DNA of 64,000 bases from contig NZ_RZNY01000004.1 in NCBI RefSeq assembly GCF_003994475.1, forward strand, positions 235,665 through 299,664, given 5' to 3'. Source of the DNA: Paenibacillus anaericanus. Lineage in GTDB: Bacteria; Bacillota; Bacilli; Paenibacillales; Paenibacillaceae. Made by a program: the position numbers and the translations under genes. Positions 25,559 to 33,453 of the stretch are shown piece by piece; the stretch's first letter is position 1, and every line of letters starts with the position of its first letter. The notes beneath the pieces are model-generated. The model was given only the letters and a program-made list of their open reading frames with translations. It was not told where the DNA came from and did not search any database.

Positions 25559-26338
25559 TTAAATGTGACTATATCCAAATGCTGTTGTTCCATATACGCT
25601 TTTAAAGTGTTTATTTAAATGAGTCAAATCAACAAAACCACATTCAACTACAGCTGAATAGATATCTCCATTTTTGTCTATTAACTGCTTTGCGCGTTCT
25701 ATCTTGCAGTTAAGAAAGTATTGGTAAGGTGAAATTCCAGTATGTGCCTTGAATAATCTGATAAACTGAAATTTCGATAAATTAAGCTCCTTACTTATAT
25801 CGTCAAGTTTAAGTACATTTCCTAAGTTGCTGTGAAGCATATCCTTTGCTTTTTTAATTATAGTGTTATCTTTCTTATAGTCTGTTGAGAGATTAGTTTG
25901 AATAAGGATCTCTGTGAGTGATAAGAGTAATTCACTACACAAAGCCTCATCTTGTTCGCTCAATATTGCATTAGACAGACTTAATATTCTTTGTTTAAGT
26001 TTATTGTCATACACTATCGGGGTTGAAAAACGAACTATCTCCTTTTTCTCAATAACCTCTAAAAACAATTGTGGCTCAATATATAGCATAATATAGTCAA
26101 GTCCTGCCTCATCATGTGCCCTTCCGTCATGTGCCTGTTCTGGATTAAAAAGCATAACACCATTTTGATAGGATAATTGTGAACTGCCATCCAAGTTATA
26201 CTCTTGAATACCACGCAATGTTACACCCATAGCATACTCCTGGTGGGAGTGCTTTTTATAAGTAAAGTCAGTAATACTTGCTGACAAGGCAGTAATACCT
26301 GCCAATTTTTTATATATAAATTTTTCTATGTTACTCAC
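25559..26338 (-). CDS. AraC family transcriptional regulator
   Basis: A 259-residue regulator with an N-terminal cupin ligand domain (about 15-130: 'HSHQEYAMGVTLRGIQEY', 'GVMLFNPEQAHDGRAHDEAGLDYIMLYIEP') and a C-terminal double helix-turn-helix (about 165-259: 'LDDISKELNLSKFQFIRLFKAHTGISPYQYFLNCKIERAKQLI', 'SAVVECGFVDLTHLNKHFKSVYGT'). The only fitting start is GTG 26338, whose ribosome-binding site (AAGAG) is very close. It begins 16 bases after the LysE gene, so regulator and exporter form an operon; this pairing is common and suggests it senses the exporter's substrate. Confidence 0.88.
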   Translation of the reverse strand: MSNIEKFIYKKLAGITALSASITDFTYKKHSHQEYAMGVTLRGIQEYNLDGSSQLSYQNGVMLFNPEQAHDGRAHDEAGLDYIMLYIEPQLFLEVIEKKEIVRFSTPIVYDNKLKQRILSLSNAILSEQDEALCSELLLSLTEILIQTNLSTDYKKDNTIIKKAKDMLHSNLGNVLKLDDISKELNLSKFQFIRLFKAHTGISPYQYFLNCKIERAKQLIDKNGDIYSAVVECGFVDLTHLNKHFKSVYGTTAFGYSHI

Positions 26339-26354
26339 CTCTTAATTAGCTTAA

Positions 26355-26930
26355 CTATATCCATATCATTACTGCTGCATAAGCTAAAAATAATGCCATC
26401 ATGACATTAACAGTCTTTTTATGCTTTAGTAAAAACTCCTTGAATACTGTACCGAAAAGAACCCATGTAGCAAATGCTAAAAAACCAACAAGCGTAATAA
26501 CTATAACACTAACTGTTACTGCAGACTTTGTGAAATAGTGAGGCATAATAAAACTAGGAATTACAGTCATCGTAAATACTAACACCTTTGGATTTATAAA
26601 CTGCATAATGAAGCCTGACATAAAGCTAGCAGTTTGGTATACAGTTGGTTTTGAACTATCCATTTTGTAGATTTGATAAGCAAGATAGAACATATAAAAA
26701 CTTCCGATGATCTGCATTGCAAATAATATTTTTGGCATTATCGTTATTAGCATAGTATTTAACATAGCAGAAATAGCAAGTAATAAAGCAAAAGCTATGG
26801 TTGCACCATACGTATATTCCATTGCCTTTTTTGTCCCAAATTTTTGTACTGTAGATAATATAACGATATTAGTAGGTCCTGGAGTGAAAGTTACAATAAA
26901 ACAGTACAATAAAAAAGATGTAATATTCAT
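26355..26930 (-). CDS. LysE family amino-acid exporter
   Basis: A 191-residue membrane protein starting MNITSFLLYCFIVTFTPGPTNIVILS, with the LysE/RhtB N-terminal signature TPGPTN and six hydrophobic spans; 'KKAMEYTYGATIAFALLLAI' and 'MSGFIMQFINPKVLVFTMT' (NPK) are further family marks. TTG 26948 lies inside AAGGGAG, so ATG 26930 is the start. It is followed by an AraC regulator gene. LysE-type proteins export amino acids or small metabolites; which one is unknown. Confidence 0.9.
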   Translation of the reverse strand: MNITSFLLYCFIVTFTPGPTNIVILSTVQKFGTKKAMEYTYGATIAFALLLAISAMLNTMLITIMPKILFAMQIIGSFYMFYLAYQIYKMDSSKPTVYQTASFMSGFIMQFINPKVLVFTMTVIPSFIMPHYFTKSAVTVSVIVITLVGFLAFATWVLFGTVFKEFLLKHKKTVNVMMALFLAYAAVMIWI

Positions 26931-27067
26931 GAGGAAACTCCCTTTCAAGGTAATCTCATAGAAATATACATCTTAAATTTAAGGGTATATAGTATATTAT
27001 TGCGCTTTGCTTAGGTCACTATTTATTAGTTGAGCAGAACTTACCCATAGTTCACGGCTTGCAAAAG

Positions 27068-27619
27068 CTAATCCCGCAGCAACTCTTCCCTGACTTCGGT
27101 CAGCGCGAATCCCAGCAAGTTCCTGCCCCGCCATTTCACAGGATTCTCGGCATCCGGATTGGACTGGACCATACCAATCCCCCATATGCGATCCTGTGGG
27201 CTGGCTTCGACGAGAATACGGTTTTTCGTCGACTTGAGATAGTCGCCAAGCTTCGAGTCTTGTGAAAATTTGGCCATGCTGCCTCTTTTGACGATGTCGT
27301 AGCATTCCTTATCCCAAATGTCATTGTTGAAGTTTCGAACCGCGCGTCCATAGGCTTTCATCTCCTTAGGGTGTTTGGCCTTAAGGATTGCATCCAGCAT
27401 TTCGTAATCTCCGAACAGCCTTGCCTTTTCCGCCATTATAAACTGCTCGGCACATGAGTATTCCGTCCCCTCTACCTCGAATGGGCTCATCCACCATTGG
27501 CTGAAGCAGCTTTTGTCGACTCCGCCGTCCTTTGGTGGCGTATGGCCCCAAAAGAACATATACTTAAATGTTTTTCCCGCGTTATATGCTTTTCTTAGCT
27601 CCTCAATATTATATATCAT
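27068..27619 (-). CDS. NADAR domain protein (YbiA-like N-glycosidase)
   Basis: A 183-residue single-domain NADAR (DUF1768) protein. Conserved blocks: 'FFWGHTPPKDGGVDKSCFSQWWMSPF', 'YSCAEQFIMAEKARLFGD', 'AYGRAVRNFNNDIWDKECYDIV', 'MAKFSQDSKLGDYLKSTKN' and 'LVEASPQDRIWGIGM' (the VEASP-D-WG motif). Known members either hydrolyse the N-glycosidic bond of early riboflavin intermediates (YbiA) or remove ADP-ribose from guanine. Here it shares a TGATG overlap with the NrtR-like gene and is the last gene of a NAD-salvage operon, which points to ADP-ribose or NAD-derived substrates; that is inference. ATG 27619 follows GGAGGAATACTG. Confidence 0.92.
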   Translation of the reverse strand: MIYNIEELRKAYNAGKTFKYMFFWGHTPPKDGGVDKSCFSQWWMSPFEVEGTEYSCAEQFIMAEKARLFGDYEMLDAILKAKHPKEMKAYGRAVRNFNNDIWDKECYDIVKRGSMAKFSQDSKLGDYLKSTKNRILVEASPQDRIWGIGMVQSNPDAENPVKWRGRNLLGFALTEVREELLRD

Positions 27620-28509
27620 CAGTATTCCTCCAAATTTCTCCGATACAAGCGAGAAGGACGGTGCCCCGCATTTTCGGTGTAATGATCGGTTTCCGTTACG
27701 AGATCAGCCACTTTACGCCGGAAAGCAGCCTTCAACAGCTCTTTGTCCAGGATCACCTCGTAAACCTGCTGCAGCTCTGTCAATGTAAACAGCTGTGGCA
27801 TCAAGTGCAACGCAATATCGGTATAATTCACTTTTCCCCGTAGCCGCTCGATAGCGCAGGCTATTATCTTCGCATGATCAAATGCCAATCCGTCATTCGA
27901 TACGATCGAGTAGGCGGTTGATGTCGAAGTCGCCTTTGCTGTCACCGTCCGATCTACAATCGCCGTAAGTTCTTCCTCTTCGCAACTGAGCTTAAGCTCA
28001 TATTCCAATGTCTTGATGTATCCATTTTCGATCAGTTCTTTCCGTTCCCGTAGAAGTCGATAGGAAACCTTGAACCAGGCGGCGTCGGCAGCGTCGTCTC
28101 CGGCCTGCAACTGTACCTGATCGCTATTGATCAAAGCCATATAGCTGCAGCTTATGACCCAGGTACGGGGATCCCGTCCAACATCGCTGAAGGTGTACAA
28201 TTGCTCCAAATAAACATCTTCCACGCCGGTCTCTTCACATAACTCCCGAGCCGCGGCCTGCTCCGTTGTCTCGTCTGGGCGGGCAAATCCGCCCGGCAGT
28301 GCCCATTTGCCCAGGAAAGGGTGTCCTCCCCGGCGAATGAGCAGCATCCGCAGCTCTTTTTCCGGTAACTTGCGGTAGCTATCCGCCTCCGCGTCCGTCA
28401 CGGTGAAAATGATCATGTCCGTCGCAACCGAAGGCCGCTCGAAATCCCCAACCCGGTACTGATCCAAAAATTCGCTTTCTGTAAGTCCATCACGATCCAA
28501 CAAGTCCAT
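27619..28509 (-). CDS. nrtR: NrtR-type NUDIX transcriptional regulator / NUDIX hydrolase
   Basis: A 296-residue protein with a NUDIX domain (about 30-165) and a C-terminal winged helix. The NUDIX box is complete: 'GGFARPDETTEQAAAREL' continuing CEETGV, with the catalytic R-E and E-E pairs, so it may hydrolyse ADP-ribose or similar. The C-terminus 'DGLAFDHAKIIACAIERLRGKV', 'LMPQLFTLTELQQVYEVIL', 'AFRRKVADLV' and 'GHRPSRLYRR' matches NrtR regulators, which bind NAD-gene operators and are released by ADP-ribose. NrtR proteins are usually shorter (about 230 residues); the extra N-terminal 30 are unexplained. It lies between nadR-like and NADAR genes, so autoregulation is expected. Confidence 0.9.
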   Translation of the reverse strand: MDLLDRDGLTESEFLDQYRVGDFERPSVATDMIIFTVTDAEADSYRKLPEKELRMLLIRRGGHPFLGKWALPGGFARPDETTEQAAARELCEETGVEDVYLEQLYTFSDVGRDPRTWVISCSYMALINSDQVQLQAGDDAADAAWFKVSYRLLRERKELIENGYIKTLEYELKLSCEEEELTAIVDRTVTAKATSTSTAYSIVSNDGLAFDHAKIIACAIERLRGKVNYTDIALHLMPQLFTLTELQQVYEVILDKELLKAAFRRKVADLVTETDHYTENAGHRPSRLYRRNLEEY

Positions 28510-28590
28510 CAGTTTCGCCTCCTTGATTCTTTATTCTAAGCACAAATGTCGCTGCCTGTACGTAAAATGTTCCCACTATTGCATCTCATT

Positions 28591-29601
28591 CTAGCCGTTC
28601 AATTCCCCGAAATAGTTCCGGTAGGGCTCGAACTTCGCCAATACCTCTTCTACCTTGCGCATTCGTTCCTCCAAGTTGCCCCGCAGCGTGATAAAGGGAA
28701 TCCGTCGCTCATGCAAGTCCGCGATGATCTGCTTATGAAAAACTTGTCGTTTCTGATCCCCGCTGCGGTCCCACGTATCATCGTAAGGAATATCGTCGTC
28801 GCACAGAAAAAATAGATCGTATCGCTGCGCGTTTTCCAAGGCAATCCGGGTTAAGAGCTCGGGGGCTCGGCCGTGGTAATCCAATGCGAACATATAAGTT
28901 GTAATCGCATTGGTATCCACAAAAAGATAACGGTTCGCTTCCAGAACAACCTGCTCCTCCCGCTCAATATGCCCCACCGCGATTTCGTCGAACGCTTCCA
29001 GGCCGATTCTGCGGTCCACCTGATGCTCGGTCCAATAATCCCGTCCGTATTCACTCGCAAAGGTCGTACGATAACGATCCGCCAACGCTTTGGCGATCGT
29101 GGATTTGCCGGTCGACATCGCTCCCACAAAAACCACTTTCGTGATCAAATCCGGGTACACGATATCACTTACAAACTCCCGGTACTTATAAGGATCGGAA
29201 CGGACCATCGTCGCCGAGATCGGAACCCGCTCGCGAGCTTCATCTACTCGACGGTCCATAGCACCCAAAGCGATGCTCATATGCTCCCCGTAAAACTCGC
29301 TGGAGTAGAAATGGGTCACTTGCTCTCCCTCTAGCAACCCCAGAATATACTGCTCTTCCCGGATCTCATGTTCTCGGTCGTTCGAATACCCGTCCGGACC
29401 GTCCCAGGCTTCGATCACCCGTATCATCGGATAGAGCTTGCGAATCCAGTTCGCCCGAATATGAAGCGGAATTGGGGTGACCGTCGTCTCGTAGATCACC
29501 ACAATCAATTCGTCAACCTCTTGCAGTGCTGTCTCGAACATGAACTGATGCCCTTTATGCAGCGGGGCGAACTTCCCCAGTGTTAATCCAAGCGTCTTCA
29601 T
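28591..29601 (-). CDS. nadR: NadR-like NMN adenylyltransferase / ribosylnicotinamide kinase
   Basis: A 336-residue bifunctional enzyme. N-terminal nucleotidyltransferase: 'LGLTLGKFAPLHKGHQFMFETA' with the HxGH motif (HKGH) and 'ISATMVRSDPYKYREFV' (ISxTxxR). C-terminal P-loop kinase: 'VVFVGAMSTGKSTIAKALAD', 'EYGRDYW' and 'RYLFVDTNAITTYMF'. This is the H. influenzae/E. coli NadR arrangement without the N-terminal HTH repressor domain. It would phosphorylate nicotinamide riboside to NMN and adenylate it to NAD. It overlaps pnuC by four bases (ATGA), so import and use of nicotinamide riboside are coupled. Confidence 0.93.
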   Translation of the reverse strand: MKTLGLTLGKFAPLHKGHQFMFETALQEVDELIVVIYETTVTPIPLHIRANWIRKLYPMIRVIEAWDGPDGYSNDREHEIREEQYILGLLEGEQVTHFYSSEFYGEHMSIALGAMDRRVDEARERVPISATMVRSDPYKYREFVSDIVYPDLITKVVFVGAMSTGKSTIAKALADRYRTTFASEYGRDYWTEHQVDRRIGLEAFDEIAVGHIEREEQVVLEANRYLFVDTNAITTYMFALDYHGRAPELLTRIALENAQRYDLFFLCDDDIPYDDTWDRSGDQKRQVFHKQIIADLHERRIPFITLRGNLEERMRKVEEVLAKFEPYRNYFGELNG

Positions 29602-30275
29602 GCGGACACCTCCTTGGCCCCTTTGTTCCAGTTGTAATAGCCGTATACCGCATTAACCAAATACGCGCTCCACATGACGATCATCAGCAAACCTTCGCCG
29701 CTACCTTCGAACATCCGAATCGCCCACAGCAGCACCGTGAACATATTCAGCACGATATAGACCAACCATTGTTCCTTGAACCTTCTGACCATTAAAAGAG
29801 TAGCCACGATGGATAACACCGTTGTAATAGCATCGATGTAAGGCGAGTTCTGCCCCGGAATGAACGAAAGTCCCAGCCCCAGCAGCAGGCAGCCCAATAC
29901 ACATATTACCCCCACGAGGACCAGACTCTTAACCTGCATTTGGCGCATGGACAGTTTGCCACCCTGAAGGTTATTTTTCCACATGTAGAAGCCGATGACA
30001 TTCATAGGTACAAAGAAAAGTAGATTTAGCATCACCTCTCCAAACAAACCGTTGACATAAGCCAAATATGCGTAGCCTACAGTATTGTACATACCGAAAA
30101 CATAGCTCATCAGGTTTCCTTTCGCCGCGAGCACCACACATAGCACCCCGGTGATAAAGACCGTAAAACCGAATAAAGAATCCTTAGAAATCACCGTAAA
30201 ACCGATAGCAATCGAGGTAAACAAAACTAACCAGACTATCTCGAACAAGTTCCAATCATTCGCATACTTCTTCAC
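29598..30275 (-). CDS. pnuC: PnuC-type nicotinamide riboside transporter
   Basis: A 225-residue membrane protein of the PnuC family with seven or eight spans. Visible marks are 'NLMSYVFGMYNTVGYAYLAYVNGLFGEVMLNLLFFVPMNVIGFYMWK' (the gating Trp/Asn region), 'AITTVLSIVATLLMVRRFKEQWLVYIVLNMFTVLLWA'. The frame reaches 30368, but GTG 30275 has GAGGGG with seven-base spacing and starts the aligned protein (KKYANDWNLFEIVW). First gene of the NAD-salvage operon; it would take up nicotinamide riboside, trapped inside by the NadR kinase. A palindrome and promoter lie directly upstream. Confidence 0.92.
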   Translation of the reverse strand: MKKYANDWNLFEIVWLVLFTSIAIGFTVISKDSLFGFTVFITGVLCVVLAAKGNLMSYVFGMYNTVGYAYLAYVNGLFGEVMLNLLFFVPMNVIGFYMWKNNLQGGKLSMRQMQVKSLVLVGVICVLGCLLLGLGLSFIPGQNSPYIDAITTVLSIVATLLMVRRFKEQWLVYIVLNMFTVLLWAIRMFEGSGEGLLMIVMWSAYLVNAVYGYYNWNKGAKEVSA

Positions 30276-30343
30276 CTTGTATCCCCTCAGCTTTCTCCAC
30301 TCATTTTCAGAGTGCAACCTCAAATGCCACTTAGTAGCTTTGT

Positions 30344-30366
30344 GATAATAACATTTTGTTACTATC
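30344..30366. promoter_or_regulatory. Candidate NrtR operator, 23-bp imperfect palindrome
   Basis: GATAATAAC (30344-30352) and GTTACTATC (30358-30366) are inverted repeats with one mismatch around ATTTT. The site lies just downstream of the -10 element of the pnuC promoter, where a bound repressor would block transcription; the operon codes an NrtR-type regulator. The link to NrtR is inference. Confidence 0.55.
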
Positions 30367-30367
30367 A

Positions 30368-30396
30368 AAAATAACAGAGTTACCGACAGATGTAAA
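30368..30396 (-). promoter_or_regulatory. Candidate sigma-A promoter of the NAD-salvage operon
   Basis: On the minus strand TTTACA (30391-30396), 17-base spacer, TATTTT (30368-30373). It lies about 95 bases upstream of the pnuC start. Confidence 0.5.
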
Positions 30397-30517
30397 GTGA
30401 ATTTTTGGAATAAAAAAATGTCGACATTTGTTAAATTTTGGATTAATCAATAGGACCAACTATGTTATATTGAAGAAAATAATTCTATTATTTTGAAATC
30501 AAATCAAAGGAGATATT

Positions 30518-31459
30518 ATGAAAAAAATAGTTTATTTAATGCTTATAGGGTGTCTTGTTATCTTCACTGGCCTTTTTTCTTTCGCTTCCTCAACATCCGC
30601 CGCTGCTTCCGTTTCTTACACACTCTATATTGACGGCAAGGTTTCGCCGGCAAAATTCCCAATCGTAATGGAGAATAACAGCACTCTAGTTCCAATGAAA
30701 TCGGTTCTAACCGAACTAAACTACACTACCACCGTCAATAACCAGACGAAGGCGATTACAGCTAAAAATTCAGCTGGCTCCATTATAATCGTGAAGGTTG
30801 GAAGCAAAAAAGCCAAAATCAACGGGTCTGATATGCTCCTCCCCGCATCGGTCAAGACGATGAACGGAACCACGTACATACCTTTATCGGCAATCAAACA
30901 ATTAACTGGAAAATCTATCGGCGTAGATGCCTCTCAGGGTATGGCCTGGATTGGGGAAAAGCCGACAGTAGCTGACCCTATTCAGATTTGGGGAGTAACC
31001 CCTGACGAAGTTAAAGCCGCTGCTGGTCAGAATCTGCCTATCGATGAGGGAGGACAAGGCGATATTTATCTCCTAATGTACCAAGATTCTACTAAAGGTG
31101 CTGAAGAATTATATATATTTCACAAAAACAAACTTGCCAAATTGGTATTTACTCCGATTATTACAGGCAATGAAGATAACGAAACCTTCTTACTCGGTGT
31201 TTACTCCGGCATGTTCAATACTGTAGTTAAAGCTTACGGGGAACCAACCAAAGGTTCCGTTGATATTAATAAGGAGACACTTGATCAATATCTTACGCTC
31301 CTTTCCAACGAAGGCTACATTTCGAGTGAGTGGAAGGTTGGAGACACCAAAATCAAGACTTTAATAAAAGAAACGGATAGCAGTTACACCATAAGCATGC
31401 AATATGTAAATACTTCCGTAGAAACACAACTCAATGCTGCCTTGGATGCTATTAAATAA
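30518..31459 (+). CDS. Secreted protein with copper amine oxidase N-terminal-like (stalk) domain
   Basis: A 313-residue secreted protein. Signal peptide at residues 1-29 (MKKIVYLMLIG...STSAA), then a Cu_amine_oxidN1-type domain: 'YTLYIDGKVSPAKFPIVMENNSTLVPMKSVLTELNYTTTVNNQTKAITAKNSAGSIIIVKVGSKKAKING', 'GTTYIPLSAIKQLTGKSIGVDASQGMAWIG'. This domain is common in Paenibacillus cell-surface proteins and has no enzyme activity of its own. The C-terminal half (about 150-313) is an unrecognised domain beginning 'IQIWGVTPDEVKAAAGQ'. AAAGGAG precedes the ATG by eight bases. Divergent from pnuC. Confidence 0.85.
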   Translation: MKKIVYLMLIGCLVIFTGLFSFASSTSAAASVSYTLYIDGKVSPAKFPIVMENNSTLVPMKSVLTELNYTTTVNNQTKAITAKNSAGSIIIVKVGSKKAKINGSDMLLPASVKTMNGTTYIPLSAIKQLTGKSIGVDASQGMAWIGEKPTVADPIQIWGVTPDEVKAAAGQNLPIDEGGQGDIYLLMYQDSTKGAEELYIFHKNKLAKLVFTPIITGNEDNETFLLGVYSGMFNTVVKAYGEPTKGSVDINKETLDQYLTLLSNEGYISSEWKVGDTKIKTLIKETDSSYTISMQYVNTSVETQLNAALDAIK

Positions 31460-31465
31460 TCAAAT

Positions 31466-31503
31466 AAAGAAGGAGCCGGCGATGATACCGGCTCCTTCTT
31501 TAT
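31466..31503 (+). terminator. Strong terminator, bidirectional
   Basis: AAGAAGGAGCCGG and CCGGCTCCTTCTT pair perfectly around CGATGATA and are followed by TTTATAG; it lies between two convergent genes. Confidence 0.9.
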
Positions 31504-31529
31504 AGTTAAATACTTGTTTAAGTCGCTCC

Positions 31530-32444
31530 CTACTGCATCTCATTTTCGATCCGCTGCATGAACTCTTCGGCTGCGCTGTAGCCGAGCTGCTTGAGATACC
31601 AATTGTTGGCCGCTGCCTCGATTAAACCGGCTACGTCGCGTCCAGGCTGAAGCTGGACTTCGATATGTGGAATTTGGACGCCGAGATATTCTGTGAATTG
31701 AGGAACAACCTCCAACTCGTTGTTCAGAGAGTTATCCTGCCACGGGGCCAGTTCAATATCGAGCACAATTCTTGTCTCGTCCTGAAATGCCTTGCGTCCA
31801 TATTGGCGTACAACATTGATCAGACCAATACTACGCAGTGCGAGGAACTCGCGTGTTGTCTCATTATGCGTGCCGAGAAGTGTCGTCGGACCAAGCTTCT
31901 TGAGCACCACTATATCATCCGCTACGAACCGGTGACCTCTTCGAATGAGCGTATGGGCCGTCTCGCTTTTTCCAATCCCAGATTTTCCTCTAAGCAGAAC
32001 CCCAATGCCCGATACATTCACGCATACCCCATGGATTGACAGTTCTGGAGCCAGACTCTTTACTAGATATCTATCCAGCTTGGCGATAAACTCCGTGGTC
32101 GTCTCTTCCGTCCGCAATAGCGGAATGCCCTCTTGATTGCAGAACAGGATCAGATAGGGAATCTCTTGCTGCCCCGACGTCACAATAAAGCACGGCGGAT
32201 GATATTTGACAATGTTTCCGATATGCAGCTTGCGTTCTTCTACGCTTAGCGTCAATAAATAGTTAATTTCCTTGCGGCCGAGCACTTGCACCCGCTCCAT
32301 AGGAAAAAAATCAAAATACCCTACGAACTCCAGCCCCGGTCTGTGCGTCCGTGGACGGGTAATCACATGATCCATGTGGCTGGCTCCCGCAAGCACTTCT
32401 AATTTGAACGTCTCCACAAGACTTTGAACGGTAATCACCTTCAT
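31530..32444 (-). CDS. Divergent HPr kinase/phosphorylase (HprK) paralogue
   Basis: A 304-residue HprK-like protein. ATG 32444, seven or eight bases after AGGAGG, gives the canonical N-terminus MKVITVQSLVETFKLEVLAG; the frame extends to 32639 without family support. The N-domain matches HprK ('RPGLEFVGYFDFFPMERVQVLGRKEINYLLTL'). The kinase P-loop is GKSGIGKSE (about 153-161; usually GDSGVGKSE), and RGHRFVADD is kept. But the second signature, normally E-I-R-G-x-G, reads LALRSIG (about 201-207), so the Glu and first Gly are lost. This suggests altered phosphorylase or substrate use. No ptsH or lgt is next to it, so it is probably not the housekeeping copy. Confidence 0.88.
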   Translation of the reverse strand: MKVITVQSLVETFKLEVLAGASHMDHVITRPRTHRPGLEFVGYFDFFPMERVQVLGRKEINYLLTLSVEERKLHIGNIVKYHPPCFIVTSGQQEIPYLILFCNQEGIPLLRTEETTTEFIAKLDRYLVKSLAPELSIHGVCVNVSGIGVLLRGKSGIGKSETAHTLIRRGHRFVADDIVVLKKLGPTTLLGTHNETTREFLALRSIGLINVVRQYGRKAFQDETRIVLDIELAPWQDNSLNNELEVVPQFTEYLGVQIPHIEVQLQPGRDVAGLIEAAANNWYLKQLGYSAAEEFMQRIENEMQ

Positions 32445-32688
32445 GTAGTTCTCCTCCTGCACTAAGGCGTACCCGGAATACGCCTGATATTCAATACTGC
32501 GGTTACTGATATATTCCACGACAGATAGATCTATTCCTGCAATTGAGAGGTCTTCAGCAGGGTCAGTTAGCTTTAGTATTATATCTCCACTAAGTAACTC
32601 AGGCAAAATAATTATAATTAATAACGAAAAAATGCCCAATACTATATTACATAGTCATAGGGCATTCGCTTGTAACGTTAACTTTTAT

Positions 32689-33237
32689 TTAAATTCCTCG
32701 TTCGACATTCGAGTTCGTTTTATACATTTTCTCCGCTTCAATAGGGCTTTCTTTTGCTGTCACCTGGTGCGGAATTACTCGGCAAACTTGAACCGGTCCA
32801 CCGAATACAGCCGACCTATACTTGTCCACATGCTGCTTCGACAAGGGGCGGTTATGATAGCCGGGTACATATTTATTCATCATTTCCTGAAGTACATGAG
32901 TGGCTTCGTCCAAATCTGTGATTGGCTCTGCTTTTCCAAATATCATTACGCTCATATAAGCCGTATCCGTTTTGGCAGGTACCGGATCCGTGATGGTTCC
33001 GTATTCCTCACATACCGTAAAACATACCTCTGGATTTTCACTCATTACCTGATTACGTCTTCCATCTCCAGCCCCGTGAAAATAGAGCTTCCCATCAGTC
33101 CATACATAATTAAGCGGTACAACATAGGGGCGGTTTCCATCAACCAACCCAAGATACCCAATTCTCGATCGGTGAAGGAAACTTTCAATCTTCACTTGAT
33201 CCTGGCACTCCCTGATCTTGTAACGAACTCTATCCAT
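32689..33237 (-). CDS. Pyridoxamine 5'-phosphate oxidase-fold flavoprotein (NimA-like)
   Basis: A 182-residue split-barrel FMN-binding protein. 'SRIGYLGLVDGNRPYVVPLNYVWTDGKLYFHGAGDGRRNQVMSENPEVCFTVCEE' is the family's FMN-binding strand set, and 'YMSVMIFGKAEPITDLDEATHVLQEMMNKY' follows. Close relatives are annotated as 5-nitroimidazole resistance (Nim) or PNPOx-like proteins. ATG is preceded by GGAGAG. It is divergent from the MocR gene, an arrangement typical of PLP-linked regulators and their target, so MocR control is likely. Confidence 0.85.
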   Translation of the reverse strand: MDRVRYKIRECQDQVKIESFLHRSRIGYLGLVDGNRPYVVPLNYVWTDGKLYFHGAGDGRRNQVMSENPEVCFTVCEEYGTITDPVPAKTDTAYMSVMIFGKAEPITDLDEATHVLQEMMNKYVPGYHNRPLSKQHVDKYRSAVFGGPVQVCRVIPHQVTAKESPIEAEKMYKTNSNVERGI

Positions 33238-33359
33238 TTCGAAATCTCTCCTTCATTCATAAAATATTCATCCCACTCCAATTGACTTAAATCCGATAGT
33301 CTTCTAGAATGCAGCAGCGACTAGATTGCCAATACTAACGTTGTTACGGTAGTATATCA

Positions 33360-33432
33360 ATGATTGGATTGGGTTAAAACATCCAAACATTGCATTTTTG
33401 AACAATCCATAATTAAATTTTATGATTGGAGC
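33360..33432. promoter_or_regulatory. Direct repeats ATGATTGGA in the MocR/PNPOx intergenic region
   Basis: ATGATTGGA occurs at 33360-33368 and 33422-33430, with related inverted pieces (ACAATCCAT at 33392, CATCCAAACATTG at 33381). MocR/PdxR regulators bind direct repeats between divergent genes, so these are candidate sites; spacing and sequence are unproven. Confidence 0.35.
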
Positions 33433-33453
33433 TTCTATTTGGAGGTGTGTACG

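Noticed and set aside
32445..32639. 65-residue N-terminal extension of the HprK-like protein
   Set aside because: Not part of HprK proteins, and an excellent ribosome-binding site precedes the inner ATG 32444.
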